From Ancylostoma caninum (taxonomy: Eukaryota > Nematoda > Chromadorea > Rhabditida > Ancylostomatidae): a stretch of DNA of 64,000 bases. Both the position numbers and the translations under genes were made by a program. The notes beneath the pieces are model-generated. The model had not been told where the DNA came from. It worked only from the letters and a program-made list of their open reading frames with translations, and did no database searches. The stretch lies in contig JBAJFG010000368.1 of the NCBI GenBank assembly GCA_037903475.1, positions 682,001 through 746,000 on the forward strand. Direction: 5' to 3'. Numbering within the stretch: the stretch's first letter is position 1; the number at the start of each line of letters is the position of its first letter. Below are positions 11,167-22,880 of this stretch, piece after piece.

Positions 11167-12820
11167 TCTATTAAACAAAGCGCCGTAAGGGGGCTAGAGC
11201 GGTTAGAGATACGGGGCGGCACTCATACACACCGCAATCTTGAGGCGCAGACTGTGGGGCGAAATGGCCGATTTCCATGGACGCAGACACGTTCGTGTCG
11301 GGACTCGCAATTACGTCACTGCTGGCTCTCCTGCATGCACGGGATGGTGATTTCATCACCTTCGCTGGCGGTCTCGCCGCATAGGAGTGAGGGAGTTTTT
11401 ACGAGCTTTCAGGCTGCACAATATACGCAGTAGGAAAACCAGCCTTCCACTGTTGTTACGCTGTGTGCACTTGCAGGAAGAAATGGGCAAGTGTCGTGAG
11501 AGCAGCAACGTCTCGGATGCTTAGGGAGGCTGGACCTACGCGGTCCCCTCATCTGGTGGATGGTATTGCTGCGTCCTCTGCTGAATTCTCGCAACGATTG
11601 TGTACTCACGACATCCATTCGTTTCGAGAAAGCTTCTGCACTAACAGAGAGTAAAAGTCTCAATATATGAAGGCATGACATTGTGTATCCAATCAACTAT
11701 ATCCGGATACGGGTCCACCGATGGAGAAAGGGCCCGCCGTCGCCCAATGCTGTGGGGAACGCCATGACTCGGGTCCACCGATGGAGAAAGGGCCCGCCGT
11801 GGCCCTGTGGTGCGGGGGACGCCAAGATACGGGTCCACCGATGGAAAAAGGGCCCGCCGTGGCCCTGTGGTGCGGGGTACGCCATGACACGGGTCCAGCG
11901 ATTGAGAAAGGGCCCACCATATCCAAGAACGGGTCCGCTGTAGCCAAGCGGTCTGATGAACGCCAGGATACGGGTCAGTCGACTAAAAACGTGTCCGCGT
12001 GGCCCAGTGGTGTGGGGGACGTCAGGATACGGATCCACGAGGAAGGATCCGCCGTTGCTCAATAGTGTGGAAAACAACAGGATACGGCTCCACAGATGGA
12101 GAAAAGCTCTGCTACAGCCCTACAGTGAGAAAATCGCGAGGACGCTGGTCCACTGATGGAGGAAGGACCCGCTGTTGCCCATTGGTGTGAAGAACGTCAG
12201 GATACGGGTTCACTTCAGTCCGATAGTGTTGAGAATGCCGGGATGCGAGCCCGCCCCTGGAGCACGCGTCCAGGGGCGATCTTGCCCTAACGCTTGCCCT
12301 AACTGTGAGGAAGGCGCCAGAATGCGGGCGCTCAGATGGAGGAAGGGCCCGCCGTGGCCCAGTAGTGTGGATAACACCAGGATACGGGACCGCCAATATA
12401 GGATTGGTCCGCTGTGACTTAGTAAAGTGGAGAATACCAGGATACGGTTCAGGCCTAATAGTGAAGATGGCTCCAGAATAAGGGTCCACCGATGGAAGAA
12501 AGCCCGCTGCGGCCCAGTAGTGTGGAAAACACTCGGATAGGATTTCGTGGTCCAATAGTGTGGGGAACGGCAGGATACAGTTCCGCCGATAGAGAACGCG
12601 TCTGCGTTAGCCCGGTAGTGAGTAATACGCACGAATACGCCATACAATGGAGAACGAACTTCTCATGCTCATACTCAACTCATAAGAAGGACTTCATGTT
12701 TGGGCCCATTGGAAGATTGGTTCTGCTTTTTTATCAATTTTCTAGAGATGAGGCAAGTGTGAAGCGTTTGCACATGTCCCAAATGGCTGCCCCACCCCAC
12801 TTTCCCACTTTCTAGCGTCC
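11167..12820 (+). mobile_element. Helitron-like element, family A, copy 2 (3' end broken)
   Basis: The 5' end TCTATTAAACAAAGCGCC is preceded by A (11,166), and the first 450 bp closely match copy 1. The minisatellite occupies about 11,700-12,640. The 3' end stops in the first arm of the terminal hairpin (CTAGCGTCC, 12,812-12,820), after which the sequence becomes unrelated. It lies only 196 bp downstream of copy 1 in the same orientation. Confidence 0.8.
11700..12640 (+). repeat. 60-bp minisatellite of Helitron A copy 2
   Basis: The first four units match copy 1 well. The later ones are progressively diverged (period 55-62 bp) but keep GATACGGGTCCAC and the GTGTGGAGAAC spacing. The decay gradient towards the 3' end matches copy 1, which suggests the array grows or homogenises at its 5' side. 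Confidence 0.9.
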
Positions 12821-13190
12821 AGTATATAACACAAATAATAAAAACAAGCATACCACCACTTCAATCTGAACTCGACACAATCGAAAAAAAATCTGCTCTA
12901 ATGAAAATTTGAAGCTGTGTAGGAAAAAATGTACTGCTTGAGATAGAGGAGCCTAAGAGGAGCCTAACGCAGTGGCAAGCTTCTATCAGTTGTTCTGAGA
13001 AATGTTTGTTCACGTTATAAAGGTGAATGATGCTTAACCTCATATTGCGCAAACCGATTCAAGCAAAATTTTGTCTCCTTGCATACGATACAACAGTTCT
13101 ATGTACGTTGGCTAATATAGAGCTCCACTAATCAAGAATCAAGAATGAAAAATGAATGCTATGCAATACACACATAGCAGGGTGAGTTCT
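12821..13190. other. No gene recognised
   Basis: AT-rich sequence follows the broken Helitron. I see no exon borders and no repeat. Confidence 0.4.
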
Positions 13191-13204
13191 GGTGAACAGC
13201 CCCC

Positions 13205-13460
13205 ACCATACACTTATATTCGAACGAATGTCTTCGAACGAATATTTGAATATTTCAAAATTCTCGTCTGTAGAAATTCGAATAATTCGAAAAGTACCGA
13301 AATTCGATTATTCAGATATTCGAATTATTGGAAAATTGGAATATTCGATTACTCGAATATTAACATTACTCGAATAGTCAGGTTATTCGGTTGTTTAAAT
13401 ACCGTAATTACTCGTAAAGTTGAAATTTTCCATATTCGAATATTCGAGCTCTCACAACTG
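13205..13460. repeat. ATTCGAATA-type self-complementary repeat
   Basis: The palindromic word ATTCGAAT and one-base variants occur roughly every 10-20 bp on both strands. A smaller patch of the same words is at about 25,035-25,160. The array is irregular and can fold on itself. Confidence 0.8.
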
Positions 13461-14300
13461 GCATAATATTGGATTGTTCGATGATTGTATTAATTATTAT
13501 GATTGTTTTTTGCATTTTTCAAAGCAAATTTATTTATATTAGCAACAAGCAGTAATCATTGATATCTTGGACATTTGTTGGATGACGTTTTACCATCTTC
13601 CGGTATGTTCAGAAATTCCACGCTCGAAGAAGCCTTGGCTTTAGAGGCGAGAAAATGGTTTTGAAGGAAGCGAAACAATTTTTTTTCTGATTTCTTCGTT
13701 CAATTTCTATAGTTGACGACAATAAACATTCGAATCAGTAGTTTGCTTCCTTGGAAGCATCTCAAAGTAGACCCTTGCAATCCCACCACACAGAAAGCAT
13801 AACTTTTGGTGAATATTAGCTTTGGGAGTCGATCTCAGGCACTTTAACCGGGTTAGCCGCATGCAAGGACCGGGAAGGCCGAAGCACCTTAGTCGGCCTG
13901 GCCGGTGTTATGAATGCGGCCTGACCGGTGTGTATCCGCGGCCTGCCTGAAATGTAACGTCGGCCTGCCCGGTAAGCCGTTCAAGGGATTGCGGGGAACC
14001 CTTCTCCATGAACTAAAACAGAGTTTTAAGCAAAAATAACACCAGAACATCACTTTTAAAGTAATTACGTTTATTATTGCCACCTTTCTGTACATATAGT
14101 GCAACAAAAATGGCCATATCATCATCGAAAAAACACTGAAGGCAAACAAAAGACAAAAACTGTACAGATTCAAGAAACGATCGACTAATAACAAAAAAAG
14201 TTATAGATCATGCAGCGTGCAGTGGTCATCAGTTTCGACATCCTCTTTCTGCAGCACGAAACGATCGAAAGCGTACCTAAACACGACAATTTAATAAAAA
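13461..14300. other. Intergenic, with CGGCCTGACCGGT repeats
   Basis: Five or more imperfect copies of CGGCCTG(A/C)CCGGT lie at about 13,845-13,990. The same words recur at 21,545-21,705. The rest is AT-rich with no exon I can support. Confidence 0.6.
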
Positions 14301-14317
14301 ATTGAAAGATTCTGGAC

Positions 14318-15595
14318 AGATTACGGGTCCACTACTGCGCCGGGCGCCCCCTAATGGGGAAATCGCTGGCCGGGCGCCCCCTAATGGGGAAGTCGCTGCC
14401 GGACGGGTCCACTACTGCGCCGGGCGCTCCCTAATGGGGAAATCGCTGCCGGACGGGTCCACTACTGCGCCGACCGCCCCCTAATGGGGAAATCGCTGGC
14501 CGGGCGCGCCCTAATGGGGAAATCGCTGCCGGACGGGTCCACTACAGCGCCGGGCGCCCCCTAATGGGGAAATCGCTGACCGGGCGCCCCCTAATGGGGA
14601 AATCGCTGCCGGACGGGTCCACTACAGCGCCGGGCGCCCCCTAATGGGGAAATCGCTGACCGGGCGCCCCCTAATGGGGAAATCGCTGCCGGACGGGTCC
14701 ACTACTGCGCCGGGCGCTCCCTAATGGGGAAATCGCTGCCGGACGGGTCCACTACTGCGCCGACCGCCCCCTAATGGGGAAATCGCCGACCGCCCCCTAA
14801 ATGGGGAAATCGCTGACCGGGCGCCCCCTAATGGGGAAATCGCTGCCGGACGGGTCCACTACTGCGCCGACCGCCCCCTAATGGGGAAATCGCTGGCCGG
14901 GCGCGCCCTAATGGGGAAATCGCTGCCGGACGGGTCCACTACAGCGCCGGGCGCCCCCTAATGGGGAAATCGCTGACCGGGCGCCCCCTAATGGGGAAAT
15001 CGCTGCCGGACGGGTCCACTACTGCGCCGGGCGCGCCCTAATGGGGAAATCGCTGCCGGGCGCCTCCTAATGGGGAAATCGCTGCCGGACGGGTCCACTA
15101 CAGCGCCGGGCGCCCCCTAATGGGGAAATCGCTGGCCGGGCGCCCCCTAATGGGGAAATCGCTGCCGGACGGGTCCACTACTGCGCCGACCGCCCCCTAA
15201 TGGAAAAATCGCTGGCCGGGCGCGATCTAATGGGGAAATCGCTGCCGGACGGGTCCACTACAGCGCCGGGCGCCTCCTAATGGGGAAATCGCTGACCGGG
15301 CGCCCCTAATGGGGAAATCGCTGCCGGACGGGTCCACTACTGCGCCGGGCGCCCCCTAATGGGGAAATCGCTGCCGGACGGGTCCACTACTGCGCCGGGC
15401 GCCCCCTAATGGGGAAATCGCTGCCGGACGGGTCCACTACTGCGCCGACCGCCCCCTAATGGGGAAATCGCTGCCGGACGGGTCCACTACTGCGCCGACC
15501 GCCCCCTAATGGGGAAATCGCTGCCGGACGGGTTCGTTGCTGCGCCGGGCGCCCCCTAATGGGGAAATCGCTGCCGGACGGGTCCGTTGCTGTAG
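14318..15595 (+). repeat. Compound satellite, 50-bp and about 29-bp units
   Basis: Two modules alternate. Module one is ACGGGTCCACTACWGCGC. Module two (CGGGCGCCCCCTAATGGGG, then AAATCGCTG) is used once or twice per cycle, giving periods of about 50 and 79 bp. About 37 copies of module two are present. The order of module variants recurs: the block near 14,400-14,580 is repeated near 14,840-15,000. The last two cycles change to GGGTTCGTTGCTG or GGGTCCGTTGCTG. The array ends 78 bp from the stop codon of the gene at 15,673. Confidence 0.95.
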
Positions 15596-15672
15596 CGGAT
15601 ATTGTACATCGTGGTCAAAAGTGCAAAATACAAGCAAACGTTTGGAAAATAATCGTTGAATAAACTGACATA

Positions 15673-16556
15673 TCACAGCTCTTCGTAGACAACGGTGTCT
15701 TCTTTCTCCACCAATGTTGTGCGATGTTCAGCAAGTGGTACTTTAGCTTTGCGCTGAAAATAAGTTGTCGAAGAAAAACAGTGATTCAGACTGATCTAAA
15801 TGTCCCCACATCATTTGGTATCCAGTTGAATATTCTAGCTTCGGCATTGTCTTCATATTGATAGGCTCTTATATCTCTTCTGAAAATTTATGCTTTCTTC
15901 AAGTCTTGGGAACAGACAGCGTACACTTACAGGGCCTTCTGCAGCGATCGGTATAATTTGGGGCGGCAGAGAACTTGTTCTTTGCGTTTAGCCTCGAGGC
16001 AGAGGAGCCTCTCTGCATCGTTATCTCCCATTTTCAAAAAAAAGCTGGAAGCGTCTTTTTGTTAGAAAAACCAATGCATGGTATGACAAAAATTAAAAGT
16101 CCGGAAGTTAAAGTTGTTCTTTAACTTCTATTTTACTGTGCAAGAACTACTGATGTCCAGTAATTGTTCATGACCATTTACTTACTAGAATGGTAGGGGT
16201 CTTCAGAAGGTATTCATAAGCATTTACTTGTAACTTCTGGAAAGTTTTGATGATGTCTATGATCATTATTTGTTTATGATTTATAAGCATGAACCGCAAG
16301 GGACAATGTTCCAATCTAGCTTTAAGACTTTCATAAGGAATACCCCTAATAATTCGTTCGCCATAGTCAACAAGGCAATGTGGTTTAAACATCAATCGAC
16401 AAAAAAACTAGAATTGGATGAGAATGAATAGTATATTTAACATTCTGAAATCTTTACCTCGAATTTTTATCTGGATCGCTTTTGTTCTTTATCATCGGGT
16501 GTCCCAATCCGAGCATATCCTCCGCAAAGTCTATGTTTGCGAATTTAAATTGATCG
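15673..16556 (-). CDS. Multi-exon gene of unknown function, 3' part
   Basis: Read on the minus strand, exons are 16,458-16,556, 16,186-16,407, about 15,931-16,054, about 15,810-15,879 (or from 15,792) and 15,673-15,753, ending in TGA. Donors are strong (GAG/GTAAAG, CTA/GTAAGT, CCT/GTAAGT), and acceptors include AATTTTCAG and TTATTTTCAG. The peptide is soluble-looking and mixed-charge, for example FANIDFAEDMLGLGHPM, GDNDAERLLCLEAKRKEQ and a C-terminus VEKEDTVVYEEL. I do not recognise the family. Joining the first two exons loses frame by one base at a run of seven T just after the acceptor at 16,407. Either the T run is miscounted or this is a pseudogene. The junction between exons two and three is also uncertain. 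The 5' end was not found. Confidence 0.5.
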
Positions 16557-16809
16557 CTAACATTTTTTAACAACAGTGCTAACATTTTTGCATGGATAAA
16601 TGAATGTTGTGGGAATTGCAGAACGAGGGGGCTCGCTCAAGACATGCTTATGTCACACCTTTCAATGAAGTCTTTTCTTTTGTCTTTAGGAAGGGCAGTG
16701 TAATGAAATAGTGCAGTTGATCAAACATTCTGAATATTTCCGAACTATCTTTCATTGCTCTTGAAATTTGTATGAAATGCCGGTGCCCCGCAATTCAGAA
16801 AAAAAACAG

Positions 16810-17500
16810 GATAGATGTCTACCGATCGAGAAAGGGTCTGCCGTGGCCCAGTACTTGGGGAAATGCCGGAATATGGTTTAAGAGGTGATGATTGGGTCCA
16901 GCGTGGTCCGATAGAGGAACACGCAAGGATACTTGTCCAAGGATTGGAGAATGGGCCTGCCCATCACTAGGGAAAACGCCAAGATGCACATATGGTGGGC
17001 GCTTTGCGCTCATTCTGTCTCAGTCGACCACCTTGAAAAGAAAGCAGAATCTCATCTATTGGACTGTCTCAATGACGTGAAGCTTGAATCATTTCAGCTG
17101 AATTTTCTCACTCCATTCGTTACACTAAATTTTTCACAGGTACTAAAGTTATTTGGAAGATATTCCCGTGAGTTGGGAGTGGCTGGTCCTAACGGGTGCA
17201 TAGGTGTGGAAGAAATGTGACAAAAACAATAGGCAGTATCAGTGCATTGGAAAATAGCTTCAAGTGTATTTGCGTGATTAGGAATTTGCAAGCAAGGCTA
17301 GGATCACGAGAAGACTGGAAGACCGACGTTGGCATTGCCGCCAGACTGGTAGAATATACGCTATTCATAAGAAGGAGTTCGTATTTGAGCTCAGATAATG
17401 ATTAGTCTTCCTTGTCTTGTTGATTTTATTAGCAAATTGCATGTGTGAAGCTTTTGCTCATACCTCAAGTGGCTGCCCTACCCCACTTTATAGCGTATGA
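16810..17500 (+). mobile_element. Decayed Helitron A relic (copy 4)
   Basis: Minisatellite-like words (ACCGATCGAGAAAGGG, GCCGTGGCCCAGT) occur at 16,818-16,990. A diverged version of the family A 3' region occurs at 17,365-17,497 (AAGAAGGAGTTCGTATTTG, GTGGCTGCCCTACCCCACTTT). No intact terminus remains. About 340 bp of unrelated sequence separates the two parts. Confidence 0.6.
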
Positions 17501-17576
17501 AGGTATCAAAGCCTGTTGGCTTTTCTATAAAATTAGCCGAGATGGCAGTTCGAGCCTGTCAGATTTCTTTGTATAG

Positions 17577-18030
17577 TTACTTTTCAGGTTTCAAATAATT
17601 GCAAAAAGGCTCACACATTCCTCGGGTTTCCTCCAGGTTTGAGATTTCAAAGCCGTTAGGTATGCCCGTGGTCGTAAGTGCTCTCCAATCAGTTTCCTGA
17701 CCTTCAACTTCCACATTGACATAAGAACGCTGCGAGTCTGAAATCACAACTCTACATTGTTTCAGTTCTTTATCCAAGAATGGTCCTCCCCAACCTTTTG
17801 TGCGCAGAAATTTGCTTTGAAGTCTACTTTTGGGAGCTATACCAGGAAGAAAAGGCAAGAGAAGCTAGGTAACATGAATGTACCTGATGCATTGAGTACA
17901 TTTTCTGGTATAGCCGGATCACGATGTTTACTAGCCGAATCATGTCGCTCATTAGTTGGGTCACGCTGGTCACCGTTTTTGCTGTTTGCTATTTTTCGTG
18001 CCATACGCTCCAGTCTCGCTTCGAATTCAG
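17577..18030 (-). CDS. Gene of unknown function, last two exons
   Basis: On the minus strand, exon 17,884-18,030 (acceptor CTGTTTCAG, donor CAG/GTACAT) joins exon 17,577-17,836 (acceptor CTGGTATAG) across a 47-bp intron in matching phase and ends in TAA. The 134 readable residues have two parts. The first is highly charged (EFEARLERMARKIANSK), probably helical. The second is Cys-containing and looks globular (GWGGPFLDKELKQCRVVISD; C-terminal MCEPFCNYLKPEK). I do not recognise the family. Upstream exons should lie between 18,030 and 18,570 or beyond, but I could not place them. Confidence 0.5.
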
Positions 18031-18576
18031 CTGAAACAGTTAGTTTCGACTAAAATCTGTAAGGAATTTGTAGCCGCCTTCAGACCAACATGGTTCACCA
18101 GAAACTATGAGAGTACGCTCTCATCTACGTATGTAGAGTGTGCTCGAAGGTGATGTGGAAATATGAAGACACTCTCACGCCTTCTATACAAAAAAAACGA
18201 ACTTGTAGAGAGTCCATGACAAATTTGCAAACGCCAAGTTCTTGAAATTCAAGAATCAACGAAATTTGCAGGTTCGCGTTTTTTTCTCTCAGTTATATTC
18301 ATTCGCACATGAAACTACAAGACACTATCAGAACGCGCTATATTGATTTGAAATGCTTCTTTCTGCACATTTCAAAAACCAACAGTCATAACACACAAAA
18401 TATGCTGCTAAAAGTAGGGGATCGAATTAATGTAGTATTTATTTCAAATACTAGAAAAGACAACAATAGATACGTGAAGGAAATAAATTGGAGACGACCG
18501 AGGAATATAAACACTTTAGAAGAACATGGCTGTCACCTCCCATCTCGTGTTGCTCTTAAACAAAGACCTCAGAGTA

Positions 18577-19635
18577 CTAACAGACAATCGTTACAGCAAG
18601 AAGGATACCCGTTCCAATTCCCATCGCTTCCATGAACTCTGCTATCAAGGACCGTGCACCGATGCAGAGACCACGGAAAGTGGCTGCGGTCTGGATGTGT
18701 AGGTTGAGCTCGTGGGTCACAGACTTATCTCGGCGTCCATGCATCACCATTTGCTGCTCCTTCAATTGCTTGGCTACATCCTTGCCTAACGAGGTAGCTT
18801 CCCGATGCATCTGACGGAGTTTCGAGGAAGTTTCCATCAAACGACGCAGCAAGCATTTGCGAGGTGACAAAGAGGATAGAAACAAGCTCGACTGGAGAAT
18901 TATAGGGTTGTTACAAGTGTAGAACAATTTGATCGGGTAGCTGCTGTATTGTTCACGGTTACGAGCCGACCTTATTAGGAGATCAACATAGATGCCTTGG
19001 AAGTAGATGACGACACCGAAAACAACTAACATAGCCATGAGATTCATCAGGTTCGGTTGTTACGGTAGAAAGGTTCGCGGAGAGCACGGACTCTGTCGGT
19101 ACGAGTGGCAAGAAGGTGGAACACTGCAATGGCAAACCCTCAAACCCAGCTCCTAGTCCAGTGTTCCTGGTTGCCGGTGAAAACGCTTTCCATAGCATGG
19201 TTCCACAGATGTTAGTGGCGATGACAGGGGAAATTCTAGATCTAAGACCATAAGCCTTGCAGCAGCTCATGGAGCAGAGGGACGGTAAGACCAGCGATAA
19301 CGAGTTGGACAACAATGAGAAGGGAGATTCCGGCCTCAATTTCCGATGGATCTTTGTAAAGATCAGGCATCACCTTGGACAATTGCTTGTTCAACGGTGA
19401 TCACCACTCGGAACAACTTCTGAGTTCCGTTGAACAGCGCACGATCCTTAGAAGTATCTCCGACTACAATAAATGTGGCACCAGCCAGCATTTGCATTAT
19501 CAAACCAAATGTGAGAATAGGTGAGATTCCAAGTTCCATGAAGGTTCCTCGATTTGACGCTAGAATCTCTCGTAGCCGGCAGAGCGTGTTAGCAGAATAT
19601 GCGGACATAATTCCGGAAAGAAAAAAATCGTCCTA
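18577..19635 (-). pseudogene. SEC61 alpha (protein-conducting channel) processed pseudogene
   Basis: On the minus strand, three consecutive frames together give long stretches of the Sec61 alpha subunit, the ER translocon pore. These include [90 protein letters not shown] and [18 protein letters not shown]. Order and spacing follow the family with no introns, which points to a reverse-transcribed copy. It is dead. There are frameshifts near 19,365, 19,270, 19,060 and 18,880. About 80 residues of the loop between SQML and KDVAKQL are missing. Both ends are cut: it starts just before GIMS and stops after TGILLAVTI. Confidence 0.92.
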
Positions 19636-20270
19636 GTGCTAGTTGACTGGCTATATCCTTAAATGCGGTACTACTATACGTACGTAGGGGTAAAGGCCAA
19701 TGAGGAAGACAGATGCAGCGAATGAGTGTTCGACAATAAGTGTGAATCATTACAATAGAAATTTACATGTTGCTGTTTGAAAGCCTTTGTAATTTGTTCC
19801 TGTTTAACTAAGGTGATTAACCTGATAATTTTTCTGCTTTTTCCAATGCAGCGGGATAGAGGTTACAATTACCTGAGTATGTGCGCATTCCCATCTTATT
19901 AGGGGGGCCACACGTGTCGTCACGGCGAAGCTGACGTTTCACACTCCAGGTGGACATTTTAACGTTGTACTGAGAGGTATAATTGAGAACGCACTAGTGC
20001 GGCGACTGGATTCTTGATTTTGACGAAAATCGAATCTATATATGAAAACACTTTTTTCTTCAAAAATCATTGGCTTGGATCAGCTCGCGTGCGTATTGCA
20101 ACGCGATGGTCACTACTAGCTGAATCGCCTGTAATTATAAAGTGGCCGTGGAAAACTTACGCTACTTCAAGAAGTGGTGATGAAGCTGATTCTCGCTGAT
20201 TCTCCGATAGAGATAGATAAAATGAACCCTAAGTTCCCACTTCTCACTAGCGATTATCATTTAGTTATCA
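19636..20270. other. No gene recognised
   Basis: Mixed-composition sequence without exon borders I trust. Only weak short frames are present. Confidence 0.4.
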
Positions 20271-21521
20271 CTCTGAACTTTCGTACCACCGTGGGCCCAC
20301 CGTTATCCCATCGTTAATGTTCGGCACGTCAACCATGGGCAAACAGTGGGGCCACCGCGGGCTATTCGTGGGGCCACCCTGGGCTAACTGGGGGATTAAT
20401 GAGGGGGAACTGTGGGATTTTCGTGGAAAAACTGGGGTATTTCCAGGAATTTTCCAGGGTTTAATCGGGGTAATTCAGCGAGTTAGGCGGGGTTCATCAT
20501 GCTCTTTCGCCCACATTCTCATCGTGTCCTGATCGCCTTTTTCTGGATAAACACCACATAACAGCATAGTGATTTATTTCCAACATATTGGCATTTAAAA
20601 AACAGCACAATCATGACTGCAATAGAACAACAATATTTCGCGAGTGCAGCGAAACCAAAGACTTTGCATTTCTGTGTGGCCTGAATATGAGCAGGATTTT
20701 CATCCACTTGGAACGAACTTTTCGGAGGTTATCTACTCACGTACTTGAACAGGCCTTCTTCCTCGTGAAGAAGTCAGAAGGAATGTACGATATTTGAGCA
20801 TTCACGAGTTTCGACTCATATACTCCTCTTCTAACAATTAGTTACGATGTGTGCCCACTGATTACGGCAAAGAATACCTAAAAGAGCTAGTACTGAAGTA
20901 AGCACTGAAACAAAATCCTCACTTCATCAAGGAGAGTTCGCATCATACTTTTGCTACAATCGTTCACGCCTTTTGCCGTGCCGGAGTCTCAGAGTTAGTA
21001 GAAGTCCAGAGGAACACACCACAAGCGGGAGCGGAATCGGATGAATGGATTGGAACCAGCAAACACAATGAATGATGATGTTTTCATCAAATATATATGT
21101 CATTCTGCAAACACGCTCCCGCTGGGCCGGTCGTTAGATGAGGTAAGGGTGGGCGAATGGTGGGCCTTTGGTGGTTAAAACGGGGAGGGGAGCAAGGCGG
21201 AATTGGTATAGGTGGGATAACGGTGGGCAAATGGTGGGCAAAATGTGGTTCAACCGTGGAAATAACGGAAATGTGGGCTAATAGTGGGCAAAGGGTGGGC
21301 AAACGGAGGTTCCACCATGGATTCTCAGAGCACGGTGGGCCCACCGTGGGGAAAACGTGGGCGCACCGATGACAGTGGTGGGCTAACGGTGGGATAAGTG
21401 GGGGCGGACATCGTAATCGGGGGATATCTGGGGGATAACTGGAGGGTAACGGTGGGCCCACTGTCGGTTGGAGGCCCACCGTGGGATAACGATGGGCCCA
21501 CCGTGGTACGAAAGTTCAGAG
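20271..21521. mobile_element. TIR element with GTGGGCCCACCG-rich arms
   Basis: The ends are inverted: CTCTGAACTTTCGTACCAC at the left and the reverse complement at 21,503-21,521. Behind them, repeats of GTGGGCCCACCGTGGG and GTGGGATAACGG fill about 190 bp on the left and 400 bp on the right in opposite orientation. The middle (20,530-21,100) is unique and has no transposase. One end of the same family occurs at 47,776-47,930 inside another MITE. Confidence 0.75.
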
Positions 21522-21542
21522 CACAACACACTATCATTCATG

Positions 21543-21705
21543 TATGACCGGGGCCTACCCGGTATTCCAATTGTGTTGTCGGCCTGACAGGTACACCCGC
21601 GTCATTCAAACCAATGAACGGGGCCTGCCCGGTGTCGAAAAAGTAATGGCCGGGGCATGCCCGGTATCTCAGTTTTGCTGTCGGCCTGACCGGTGAAAGT
21701 GTCTG
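21543..21705 (+). repeat. CGGCCTGACCGGT-type repeat
   Basis: Alternating CGGGGCCTACCCGGT and TCGGCCTGACAGGT words, about six copies, are the same family as at 13,845-13,990. Confidence 0.7.
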
Positions 21706-21890
21706 AGATCTTGCACATTAAAATTTCCAGAACAAAAGCGAGTAACCCAACGGTGACAGTGGCGTTCAGTAAGGCAGTCTTCACCGTAAACTTCACTTAA
21801 TTTCTTCCAAGCTCGCATCGCATTTTTGTCTTTCTGGGAGTGAAACAATAAAATATGCTGATAATGCTCTCTTTGATTATCCATTTTCAT
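21669..21890 (-). pseudogene. Mariner transposase N-terminal fragment
   Basis: The 73-codon frame has the start of a mariner (SETMAR-like) transposase: MDNQREHYQHILLFHSQKD, a helix-turn-helix region KKLSEVYGEDCLTERHCHRW, and FCSGNFNVQD before a frameshift. The catalytic domain is absent, so this is a fragment. No terminal repeats flank it. Confidence 0.85.
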
Positions 21891-22384
21891 CTTAATTTTT
21901 AACCATGTTGTTTTTTACTAATGATGCTCAGTTTTTTTTCGGCAAGGTCCAGGGTAGACTACGGCGGGCACACATCGTATGCGTATTGATTGTAGCCAGC
22001 GGCATGTCGCTAGCTACACCAACAGTCCGGGGCCGCGCCAGCGCATGTCCTTACTATTTGCGCTTGTCCAGAGTACGCTAGGTCATGCCGCCAGCTACAT
22101 CGACGCGCGCCTCCAACGCCGCCCATGCCGCTGTGACCCCTGCCGCTCATGTACTCCACCCGGATTGGCTTCATCAGCGGCACACGCCAGCGTCTTCAGT
22201 CTTATTTAAGAAGAATTACCTCGTATTGAGAAGAATATCAAATACGTTTAAGTAATTATGCACAGCAATCATAATGCTGCAATTTCCTGCTGTTATAAAA
22301 GTTCAGCGGAGTCAGGATTAAAAGTGGGCGAAAACATCTGAAGAGTTCCGCTATTTGTGCTTTATCGAACCTATTATTCTATCA
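21891..22384. other. No gene recognised
   Basis: GC-rich sequence at 21,960-22,200 (words GCTAGCTACACC and GCCAGCTACATCG), then AT-rich. I see nothing I can name. Confidence 0.4.
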
Positions 22385-22880
22385 CCAGTCTGGCCGTACG
22401 GCTAATGCCGGACTTCCAGACTTCTACCGATGCTCGCTTCGCTCGCATACTGCACGTTGAAAGCAAACACAGAAGTGTAAATGGATTGATAAAATCTGTA
22501 TCCTTCAACGCAGTTCTGTCCTCTCCTGAGAAGCCCCTGATTCCGTAGGTGGTAGCTTTCCCCCATATGAACGGAGTTATGCTCTCCCATATGAGCAAAG
22601 TAAGTGGCTGTGAAGAATTGAGTGTAACCAATTCAGTGCAAATGTTATCTTGAAATGATTTAGGCTGAACTGGTTGTTGTGGTAATTCAAGTGATAAGGA
22701 TCCACCGATGTATATAAACGGAAAGGAAGGAGTGGTTCATTCAGACACAAACGGAATGGGAAGAGAACACGGATGCGAAAGGAAACTATGTACGTCTAGG
22801 TGATTTAGGTAGGAAGGTCCTCCAAAACAGGGTAAGCGTACCCCTCATGCAGAGATAGACCCGCAGCCAATTCTGGAGCT
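22385..22880 (-). mobile_element. Helitron-like element, family B, 3' end only (HB1)
   Basis: Read on the minus strand, this is the 3' third of family B. It ends in the nested hairpin (outer AGTCTGG/CCAGACT, inner GTACGGC/GCCGGAC, slightly mutated) and CTGG, next to A at 22,384 on the plus strand. It matches 29,509-29,975 closely and stops just before the point where the other copies begin their minisatellite. Confidence 0.8.

Noticed and set aside
14318..15595. Regularly spaced repeats that could suggest a CRISPR array
   Set aside because: The host is eukaryotic, the 'spacers' are themselves repeated, and there are no cas genes. This is a tandem satellite.
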